Assembly: GCA_936450465.1 (NCBI GenBank)
Contig: OW388294.1
Coordinates: 66,143,575-66,207,574, forward strand
Origin: Gibbula magus
Taxonomy: Eukaryota > Mollusca > Gastropoda > Trochida > Trochidae
Length of the DNA stretch: 64,000 nt
Direction of reading: 5' to 3'
Position numbers and translations under genes: made by a program. Numbering within the stretch: position 1 is the first letter of the stretch; each line of letters begins with the position of its first letter. Shown here in pieces: positions 42,120 through 54,100 of the stretch. The notes below the pieces were generated by a model. That model did no database searches, had not been told where the DNA came from, and saw only the letters and a program-made list of their open reading frames with translations.

Positions 42120-45100
42120 CTGAAAAATGTCAAAAAGTGAAATTTATTTTTTAGGATAAAGGGTTCTGAGGAATAAAATATACATATAAGTGGACAGAAA
42201 CAGCGTTCTGAAGAAAATAGAGCCATTGGCTCTGAAGCTCATCTTATCATTTTATCATCAGTCATATTCAGTTCACATATCTCATGTAAAATAAAAATTT
42301 CTTAATTCCTCTTCAACTTATTCCTTTGCCGCCTGTCACAATATTCAGTTAATGGGCTATTCAACGGTTCTCATTTCACATTCATTTCATCAAACATGTC
42401 CATAATTTAGATATTAATCTTAAGTCTACATATATTTCATATTCCTTTTGAATAAGATTAACTGCAAAGTTACTTTCTTTTCTCAATTTCTGCATTTCTC
42501 AAACCACAGGTGAGGAGACTCACATGAAAGAGATGAGATGACTCTCCCCCAGGTCTTTTATAAGGACATTTGATATTCAATGAAGCACATATAAAACCTC
42601 AAGAGTTCAAACCTTATTACAACAGGATTATTAGGCTGTGGCCCATATTTGGGGTCATAGGTTCAATAAATTTACAATTTAAAATCCCCATTGGCCAAAG
42701 AGTCTGTACATATCATTTCAGCTTTGTAGAGCTTTTGGGACTGGAGAAGAAGATGAAAATAGCTTTTTAGGTCATGACCCCTGTGACACTATTTGGGATC
42801 ACAATATCTACAGTTTAGAATCCCCATTGGCTAAGGAGTCTGCACACAACTTTCCAGCTCTCTGGACCTTATGGAACTGGAGAAGATGAAAATAGGTTTT
42901 TAAGGTTGTGACCCTTGTGACCTTATTTGGGATCACAGGGTCACGAAATCTACAATTTAGTATTGCCATTGGCCAAAGAGTCTGCACATAAGATTTCAGC
43001 TCTATAGAGACAGTGGTTCTTGAGAAGAAGTTGAAAACGCGAAAAGTTTACGGACGGACGGATGGCCGAACGACGGATGTCATGCCATAAGCCCATCGGG
43101 CCTTTGAGGCCTGATGAGCTAATAAAAAGGGATTCAGAAACTTTCTATCAGGGTTTAATACCAGCTCACTCTGACAATTGTCAATTGTCTCTTTTCTGCA
43201 AGACCAATACCCGAAAATCCCCTAACAAATCTTAGTCTCCATCCAAAAAGATATTCTCAAAATTTAAGCTTCCTAGCATTACTATAGTTCCTTGAGAGAA
43301 ATTGAAAGAAGGTTTGAGTGTTGATGCCCTGCCATGCCCATGTTTGAGGACACCACCTGACAGATGAGAAACGTTACCCGATGACGACCCATGCCATAAG
43401 CTGATCTGTCCTTATAGACTTACTATAGTACTATTCCCTTGAAGGGGATAAATATGTTATTTGAACATTCAAGAAAAGGAAGAAAGAGCCAATCAAACTT
43501 TAAACAATACACTAATATGGTTCAAATGTACATTTTTCCTGAAGTATTCGTGAACGGGCTGACAGAAGACAAATAATAGGTTTTTAATTTGTGTTTTCAA
43601 AGCAGAGAAAATTAAAATAGGTTCCAAGGTCCTGACCCCTGTGACTCCTATTTGGGACTACAGTGTCACGAAACAATTTATTTAATTCGCATTGGTAAAG
43701 GAGTCTATACAAAAAATTTCAGCTCTCTAGAGCCAGTGGTTGAACTGGAGATAAGTTGAAACTTCCAAAAGTTTACGAATGGACGGACGACAGACACCAT
43801 GCCATTTCTTAAGCTCATCATGCCCTTTCAGGGCTGATGAGCTAAAAAGCAGTTCTTCAACATATAAAACAGCTGGTTAAGGACGGAGACAATTGCTAAT
43901 GTAATTAATAAAGGAACTTACTCAAGAAAAGTGACAAAGTCTTGATCAAATCCAAGCATATCTGACAAGGCAATACAGTGCCACGAGATCTCTCCATCTT
44001 TGAATTCTCTATCGAACAAGGTGCACAGCTGGTGAACATCCTTCCTACTCTTCATCAGCCGAGCAAATCCTGATCCTGAACACGTGACCTGCACGTCGCC
44101 TGTTTCTGTGGGGAACAACAAGAATGTAAATGGACGAATGAATCAGTGGATGAAAGGATGGATTTATGAATGAAACTGTTGATGAATTGATAAGTGGATG
44201 AATGGAATGAGAGATGATTAGATTGATAGATCATCTGATAGATGGATGAAAGGATTGATAGATGAATAATTGACCAGTGGATAAATGGGATGATTGATGA
44301 ATGGATCAATAAAGGAATGGATTGGTGGATGAATGGATGGATTGGTGGATGAATGGATGGATTGGTGAATGAATGGATGGATAGATCAATTGATGAATGG
44401 ATCAATTGATGAATTGATATAAACGACCTTGAACAATCTTTGCATGAAAATGGTTGTTCCAGTATAAGCATTGAAACTAAGCCAGGCGATGATATATCTT
44501 TGTTTATAACGTTTCTTTCATTGTTGTACGCAGACGATACCGCCCTCTTTAGTGATACCCCCGAAGGCCTTCAAAATTCCCTCAACACTTTCTCCAAGTA
44601 CTGTGTTAAATGGAATCTAAAAGTAAATATTTCGAAAACGAAAATTCTAATTTTTGGAAGTGGCCCCTCAAAAAACTGCAAATTTAAATTTATGTTTGGC
44701 AACTCCCGTTTAGATATAGTTGATGATTACGTCTACCTTGGTATAAGTTTCACCGAAATAGAAGAATGTTAGCTGGGTTGAAATCTATCGCAGAAAGCGC
44801 CTCAAAGGCGATGTTTTGTCTATTAAAAAGAGCTCGAAATATAAATATGCCACTTGATTGCCTATTAACGGCATTTGATGCCATGGTTGTACCTATTTTA
44901 TTGTATGGATGTGAGGTTTGGGGATATGAAAATACGTCCATAATTGAAAGAACCCATTTGAAATTTCTGAAATTAGCTGCAGGTTTAAAATCTTCTACCC
45001 CGTCATATATGCTCTATGGAGAGCTCGGAAGGACTCCTTTGTCAATTCAAATAGCAAAAAGAATGATCTCATACTGGCATAAATTAGCGGGAAATAACGA

Positions 45101-48100
45101 AAAGGTAAAGTTATCTCAAGTTCTCTATTCATTCATATCCTTCAATTTTACTAATAATATTGGTACTAATCCATGGATAGTACATGTTAAACATATACTA
45201 GACACTTGTGGGTTGTCGTATATATTTAAAAATCCAACAGCATGTAATACCTCTTGGTTACTCCTGCGAATCGAATCAATTTTAACAGATCAATTTTATC
45301 AATCTTGGCGTACTGATGTAACATCTCGCTCAAAGGGACAGTACTACCAACTTCTAAAAGAATTACCAAGTTTTGAAAAATATTTATTTCTTCCTAAAAC
45401 CATTTCAACCCCAATACTTCGATTTAGAACCGCTAACCATAGACTACCCATAGAAATTGGACGCTGGCAAAATATTGTTAAAAATGATAGAATATGCAAG
45501 TTCTGTAACTCCCCTTCAATCGGTGACGAGTACCATTATTTACTTAAATGTCCTAAACTTAATAACGAAAGATCATTACTAATTGATAGCTGCTTTTACA
45601 CTTGGCCTAACCTGATAAAATTTAAAAAACTAATGACAAATAACGATATTAGATCACTAAAGAAACTTGCAAAATTTATAAACATTATCTTTAAGAACTG
45701 CTAAAAGAAATTTTTATATATTTTTTTTGTTTTGATGAATGTATATTTTGTGTAAATATTTTATGTACATAATAGAGAATATGTATTTACATGGATCTGC
45801 ATGTGTATATTTGTCTCTCTCTGCTGTCTTGATTAATTTATGTATATATGTTTGTATAATTGTATTGCTCTTGTACCACCGTTGGTGGCAATATTGAGTG
45901 TAATAAATGAATGAATGAATGAAAAATCAATGAATGAATGAATGAATGGATCAGTGAATGAATGGACTGAATAAAGACAAGGACAGAAAGAATGAACCCT
46001 TTACTTTGAATGGATGAATGAATTGTGGAAATGAATCTATGAAGGAATGCATGAATTGAATGGATGAATAAATGCATGAATATGACATGCATGTACATAT
46101 AGAATTCATGTAAGACGTAATACAAGCTCTTTTGTCTAAATTGTTGTCCTTTGGCACAATCATGGTTTAACTTTTTATATATTTAAAAGGTGGACATTAC
46201 GTTAAAACAACAAAAATTCTTCTATTGATAAACAAAATATATGTACCTGTACTTTTCAACTGGTTGTCAGGGACTGTAGTATCGACAACTACGTTATCTT
46301 CACATTCTGTTTCAATATCTTTGTCTTCATCTGAAACTATTCAAATTGTGATTATATTAGATGAAACTATAATTAATCAAATTTCAATTGATGAAATTGT
46401 GCACACTGGACACAATGGAGACACAGGGGAGACTTTGTGAAAAAACCACTGATGCAGTCATTTGTGTATAAAATAAATAAAACAGGGGAGAGAACACAAC
46501 CTTGCGGGGCACAAGTGGGTATTGATGGGTAGCCAATTGAGTGTTATTAGCAGTTACAAACTGGGGTCTGTTTACAAGGAAAGATTTGCTCCATTTTATC
46601 AAACATGGGTTGATTGACATGTTTATATGTCTCAACTCCTACAAGCTGTTGGCTGTCACTGACTGAACTCTCTGCTGAACAGACTTTAGTCTCAGCAGCT
46701 TGCAGCTTGCAGCTTGCACCTGGCACACACAGATCATTACTTAATACCCTTAGCTCTGATTACTGATCACAGGCTAATATTTGAAACTTTTTCCCCAATT
46801 ATTATTGGTGCTGTAGGTTTGGAATTGGGTTCGTTTGTGATGCTGATATGATAAAGACCAATAGTACATTACATGTGTCATTTGATCATTGTCATTCGGT
46901 CCAACCACTTTAAATTGCAGCACTGCCACGACCTTATTTTTGGGAGTAGGAAATTACAAATCTTAGTCCATATCCTTCTAAGATCATGTATAACCACAAA
47001 CTAGGCTTTCTGTCGTAACTGATTTTGGGGAGAAATCGTTTAAAGATTATAGGATGGACCAACTGCCACACCATTATTTTGAGGGGGAATCATGACAAAA
47101 TGAACAAGCAGCCAGAGACGGCCATATCCCCCGCCATGTCAACTTCCAAACGCAAGGCATAACTCTTGCCAGTCTGCATTACTGGCTGATTTAACCCTTG
47201 CGGTATTTCCCTCGCTACGTTGTGTTAAGATAGTGAATCGCTGCACCAGAAATGCATAGCGGGCCTGGATTTCTAAACACAGATTTCTTAAGGAAATACT
47301 GCAAGGCCTAAATCAGCCAGTTATGGAGACTGGCAAGAGTTATGCCTTGCATTGGGAAGTTGCCGCCATGTAGGAATTTTGAATACATTTATGCATTTTG
47401 AATATATAATGCATTTACTTTCTATATAGCAAAAGGATACTAGACTACTTGGTTGATACCTGTACAAAGTTTCAGCAAAATATATTGAATAGTTTTGAAG
47501 TTTGAGGCCGAATACAGTTTTCCCTCTTCTTGGTTCTAAGTCCAGACTGTATGCATTTGTAAAAAAATATTCTCAAATTTCTATATAGCAAAAGGCACAT
47601 CTAGACTACTTGGTTGATACCTGTACAAAGTTTCAGCAAAATATATTGAATAGTTTTGAAGTTTGAGGCCGGAATATAGTTTTCCCTCTTCTTGGATCTA
47701 AGTCCAGACTGTTTGCATTCGTAAAAAAAAAAGAAAAATCTCAAATTTCTTTATATAGCAAAAGGCACATCTAGACTACTTGGTTGATACCTGTACAAAG
47801 TTTCAGCAAAATATATTGAATAGTTTCTAAGTTTGAGGCCGGAATGGATTAGCCCGGACGCACAGACGGACAGACAGACGGACAGACGGACGGTGCTCAT
47901 TTCTATATCCCCCGCCAACTTTGTTGTGGCAGGGGATAACAAACTTGAGTCTCCATGTAACAAAGATTATATTTTTAAAATATCAGCTGCCGATGTCCAC
48001 TGGTTTCGGAATAGCAGCGATTAAAATGTTTTACTAATAATGCCTGCCATGCCCAAATTTCAGGGGAGTGGTCACCAAATGGAACTTTGATTCCCTTGAT

Positions 48101-51100
48101 GCAAGGTACCTCCCGTTAAAATTTCATCTTCAGTGGTGTAGCGGTTCTAGGGGAGAAGCTCAACAGTACAGTTTAAAAATTCTGTTCAGGAAGTTAAACT
48201 ATAAATTAGTTTCCAGACAAACAGCCTAAATTACACATCACAAGAAATTTACATCCCAAAAGAATTTGTCTACACATGACAATTATTAACATAAGTTTAT
48301 TTTTATAGTTAAGTTTTATTGAGCAAATGTCATATTGTTTTGTTTTTGAGTCACAATCTGCTTTTAAAGCATAATTCTCTTGCTGAAACATAATACATAG
48401 TATGAGTAACCAACTTTCAGCTATACGAGGCAGATTGTGGTTATACAATCAGGGGATTGTTTGAGCTATGCAGATAAGAATACTCTGACGGAGCAGAATG
48501 GATACTTTCAGAAGAGAAATTATTATGAATGATATTGACAAGAAAATTATGCTGTTATTTCTGTGACTTACTTACAAATGAGAAAAAGCGTTACCTTCAT
48601 TTTCAATTTCTGTGAGAGTGGTCTTCTCATCTGATCTAGATACAAAAGACTCTGAAATAAAATTTATGTTTTCGATGATTTGTTGAATTTTAGTTTTTCA
48701 TATATTTTATGATATAAATCATCACATGTTTACAGAATCAAATCAAGAAAATACCTCAAAATGTAAACTATGGGACTATGTTTAACAAATTATCAAATTA
48801 ATTGTTAATCATTTCCTCATATCTTTTATGATAAAAATAATCATGCTTACAGTGTCAAGAAAACACATTAAAAAATGAACTATGAAAACTATGTTTGATA
48901 AATTATCAAACTGATAATTAATAAGCTCTTCATATCTTTCAATGATAAAAATCATCATATGTTTTCAGTATCAAGTAAAGAAAACACATAAAACTATGAA
49001 CTACCGGTATGAGAACTATTTAATAAATTAATGATTAATTAATTTTTTAAATACCATCAGGTTATGTACGTTCAGTGATATTACACTTAAATGTTTGAGA
49101 TAAATCATGGCGAATTCGTGTGCAACGTGGTATAGGTGCCATTTCTATTTACAATGAAATTTCGAAGTTTCACAGTTTTTAAAGATGCATGTTACATTGG
49201 TAGTTTTGACAATACAGCATCTGTGGTATTTTTTTTATAAGACATTCATGGAGCCGAAAGCCAAAGTGGAAGTCTGAAGACCTATTAGTACTGCCAGGGC
49301 AGTCCTAGTTCTGTTTTGTGTTTGTTTGTTTTGGAGAGAAACAAACCCTGATCAGTTGCAAGTTAGTCATGTGCAATTAGTTACAATCATGTAAATAAAT
49401 TTCACCTTTTAGAGTTTTCTTATAATTGATGACTTTAATTTCAAAGCTTCCGGTGTCTTTAGTGCCATTCTCAAGGCCAACGATCCAGTCGTATTTGCCG
49501 TACTGACGACCCCGGACATTCTGAAGGGTGATCTGGCTTGGCTCCTCAGGTTTGTTGGTGTACACTTTTCTTTTGGCCCCTCTTTTTAACAATACAAAGT
49601 ACACCACTTTGCAACTATCGCACCTTGCTTCCACCTTTAACACACAACCTGAAATTATAGTATATTTTTTAGAAATTATTCACAATTTGAATGTTAAATT
49701 AAACAAAATGTGTACAGAAATGCCTGGATAAACAGAATGCCTATCAAAGAAGAATGCCTACAAAAGAAGGATGCCTATCAAAGAAGAATGCCTACCAAAG
49801 AAAAATGCCTAGCAAAGAAGAATGCCTAGCAAAGAAGAATGCCTATCAAAGAAGAATGCATATCAAAGAAGAATGCATATCAAAGAAGAATGCATATCAA
49901 AGAAGAATGCCTACCAAAGAAGAATGCATATCAAAGAAGAATGCCTACCAAAGAAGAATGCATATCAAAGAAGAATGCCTACCAAAGAAGAATGCATATC
50001 AAAGAAGAATGCCTACAAAAGAAGAATGCCTATCAAAGAAGAATGCCTACCAAAGAATAATGCCTATCAAAGAAGAATGCCTACCAAAGAAGAATGCCTA
50101 CCAAAGAAGAATGCATATCAAAGAAGAATGCCTACCAAAGAAGAAATCCTATCAAAGAAGAATGCCTACCAAAGAAGAATGCCTACCAAAGAAAAATGCC
50201 TATCAAAGAAGAATGCCTACCAAAGAAAATGTGTACAGTTATTTGCTGTTCCTGTTTTCTTGTAGCATTTTGTCATTTCCACCCTAAGCAAATTTAAGAC
50301 AAGTTTATCTATATATGTTGAACAAGAATTATCTTCAGGTATTCAAATACAATTATCCAAAATAAAGTTAACTTATTTTTTCCAAATCTTGATAATAAAC
50401 TTTTCAAACCGTATAAGATTCTTCTTTTTTTAACTCAAAGTTAGGTTGGACTAATAAATTTTAAATTTACTACACAAGCACAATGATATAAAGAAATATT
50501 TTGGAATTTGATTACAAGTAACACTTTCTGTATACACTTTAGAGTATTATAAATGAGAATGATAACATGCAGGGCTATCAATATGGTTATTGAAAGTGCC
50601 CAGAATATATTTTTACCTTTCAGGATTGTCCATATTTGTTTTTCATTGTCATTCAGTTTCCCATTTGTCAATATCAAGGAAACTAGACCAAGATGATGAT
50701 CCGCTGAAAGTATTTGAAAGAAACCAGATTGTTAAACGCTGGTGTTACAGTAATAAAATTTGGAGTATTTAAATCTTAGAAACATATCTATATGACATTT
50801 CACCATTGTCCTGCAAATGACCCACTTTCAACTGCACCCCTGGCACACCCTCATTTGTTTAAGTAATTTAAGAAATTTATTAATCCTAATCTCCATCTAA
50901 CAAAGATCATATTTCCAAAATTTTAGCTTTCTAGCATTACCTGTTATTTGGGAGAAGTCTTTTAAAGTTTTATGGGTGGACAACCTGCCATGGCCATATT
51001 TGAGGGGGGAGGGGTATCAAGACCAAATGAACAAACTCAAAGGCGTTGTAGCACGTTTTTTTCAAATTTTATTTTTTCAAATTTCCTATTTATATTGATA

Positions 51101-54100
51101 GTTTATGTCATTTCTATTAACTTTAGAGAGTAAAACATCTTATTACACAAACCAATTATCCGTAGTGGTAATAACTGTTTTGCGTATAAAGCAAAAATTG
51201 CATGGCGGCCATTTTATTGTGAACACAATTTAATCATTTCGCATAACAAAAAACGATCCCCATGGCTTTATTGAAGCATGTACAATCATTTTTAACTTGA
51301 TTTTCCGAAGAGAGAATGGTCCTTTACTTTTGGTGACATTATTTTTTAAATACATTTCATCGACTTATTTGAGCAAAAAAACGTGCTACAGCGCCTTTAA
51401 GATGTTATTTTGAAAATTTTGACTTTTAATGCCAACTGGTTTCGGATAAGAAGTTTTCATTAAATTTATTTTGCTTTGGGGCTGAAGTGATTCTTCAGGG
51501 AATAAATGTGAAAAATGTATGGATGGCGGCCCATTATCTGGCCCATCAGGCCTGATGAGTTAAATTATGACCTTATCTGAAAGGTTCTTCAAAGTGAATG
51601 GATATGGATAAGTTCATGCATTTTTAAAAAGAATGTACATTATTATACCTCTATTAAATTTGTAAGAATATCTTTGGCCATTTCACACCACGTGATCGAA
51701 AAATATATTTGTACATTGACGTCCGATTGCAGTGATGAGGTCAGTTTTGAGACAGAAATTTCTGTCACTGACCTGAGATATTGACACGTCACGTGATTTT
51801 TCACGTGACTATCTGTTTTGACTTTCGCTTTCAAGAAGCGTCAGCTGATGGGTCCGATTTGACAAATAAGAAAATAATACTATAGTCTGAAGAAGAAAAA
51901 CAAAATTTTTGGTATAATAAAACACTTAACGCCGTCAGTTTTAAACTAAATTTGCAGGTGTTGAATAGCAATGAATCCCAGAAATTTTACAAACGCAACT
52001 ATTTATCTTATAATAGAAGTACCTATTGAATGCAAGTTGTAACCATTGGGCAAGACATCTCACCCGTGAAGTATCACGCCCTCCCCCCCCCCCCTTAAAA
52101 GAATAATATTCAATTGAATCTTCAATACTTACGTGTTTGCCCATACTCTATATCTTCTTGGCAAGGGTATTTCCCACATTTCTTTATCAAAATAACAATA
52201 AGGAAGACAAGACCAGCCACAGACGATATCACTGAAACAAAAACAAAGTTTAACCATGATCATTTCTTGGATGGCATTGATATAGATTATGGTGAACATT
52301 TTAGTTTATGGATAGTCAGCTTTCTTATTTAAATAGTTGCAATATAATCTGTATCCATTTCATATTGTATTCCATCTATACATATACTTGAAACAAGAGT
52401 CGATAAATGAAACAAGGGCCATAACTCCCTCAGAAAGGTGGGGACCAGACCCCCTGGAACGCCTCACCCCTCACCCCCTGGAACCCCTCACCCCCAGGAG
52501 CCCCTCACCCCCTGGAGCCCTCACCCCTGACCCCCTGGAACCCCTCACCCCTGACCCCCTGGAACCCCTGACCCCCTCGAACCTCTGACCCCCTGGAACC
52601 CCTACACCCTGGATCCCCTCACCCCTCACCCCCTGGAACCCCTCACCCCCAGGAGCCCCTCACCCCCTGGAACCCTCACCCCTGACCCCCTGGAACCCCT
52701 CACCCCTGACCCCCTGGAACCCCTGACCCCCTGGAACCTCTGACCCCCTGGAACCCCTACACCCTGGATCCCCTCACCCCTCACCCCCTGGAACCCCTCA
52801 CCCCCAGGAGCCCCTCACCCCCTGGAACCCTCACCCCTGACCCCCTGGAACCCCTCACCCCTGACCCCCTGGAACCCCTGACCCCCTGGAACCTCTGACC
52901 CCCTGGAACCCCTCACCCCCTGGAATACCTCACCCCTGGAACCCCTCACCCCCTGGAACCTCTCACCCCCTGGAACACCTCACCCCCTGGAACCCCTCAC
53001 CCCCCCACCCCCTGGAACCCCTCACCCCCTTGCAACCCCTCACCCCCTGGAACACCTCACCCCCTGGAGCCCCTCACCCCCCACCCCCTGGAACCCCTCA
53101 CCCCCTGGAACCCCTCACCCCCTGGAACCCCTCACCCCCTGGAACACCTCACCCCCTGGAGCCCCTCATCCCCTGGAACCCCTCACCCCCTGGAACCCCC
53201 CACCCCCTGGAACCTCTCACCCCCCCACCCCCTGGAACCTCTCACCCCCTGGAACCCCTCACCCCCTGGAACCCCCCACCCCCTGGAACCTCTCACCCCC
53301 TGGAACACCTCACCCCCTGGAACCCCCCACCCCCTGGAACCCCTCACCCCCTGGAACCTCTCACCCCCACCCCCTGGAACCCCTCACCCCCTGGAACCCC
53401 TCACCCCCTGGAACCTCTCACCCCCCCACCCCCTGGAACACCTCACCCCCTGGAACCCCTCACCCCCTGGAACCCCTCACCCCCTGGAACCTCTCACCCC
53501 CCCACCCCCTGGAACCCCTCACCCCCTGGAACCCCTCACCCCCTGGAACCTCTCACCCCCCCACCCCCTGGAACCCCTCACCCCTGGAACCCCTCACCCC
53601 CTGGAACCCCCCACCCCCTGGAACCCCTCACCCCCTGGAACCCCTCACCCCTGGAACCCCTCACCCCCTGGAGCCCCTCACCCCCTGGAGCCCCTCATCC
53701 CCTGGAACCCCTCACCCCTTGGAACCCCTCACCCCCTGGAACCCCTCACCCCTGGAACCCCTCACCCCCTGGAGCCCCTCACCCCCTGGAACCCCTCATC
53801 CCCTGGAACCCCTCACCCCCTGGAACCCCTCACCCCCTGGAGCCCCTCACCCCCTGGAACCCCTCATCCCCTGGAACCCCTCACCCCCTGGAACACCTCA
53901 CCCCTGGAACCCCTCACCCCCTGGAGCCCCTCACCCCCTGGAACCCCTCATCCCCTGGAACCCCTCACCCCCTGGAACCCCTCACCCCCTGGAGCCCCTC
54001 ACCCCCTGGAACCCCTCATCCCCTGGAACCCCTCACCCCCTGGAACACCTCACCCCTGGAACCCCTCACCCCCTGGAACCCCCCACCCCCTGGAACCCCT

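Noticed and set aside
44440..45704. Functional reverse transcriptase
   Set aside because: 5' half missing and a frameshift with deletion after the GISFTE segment; a dead LINE copy.
45838..46125. 95-codon frame rich in Ile/His/Ser
   Set aside because: Translation of GAAT-type microsatellite.
49754..50287. 177-codon frame of MPTKEECLSKKNAYQRR repeats
   Set aside because: Same cause: 17-bp tandem units open in every frame inside receptor intron 6.
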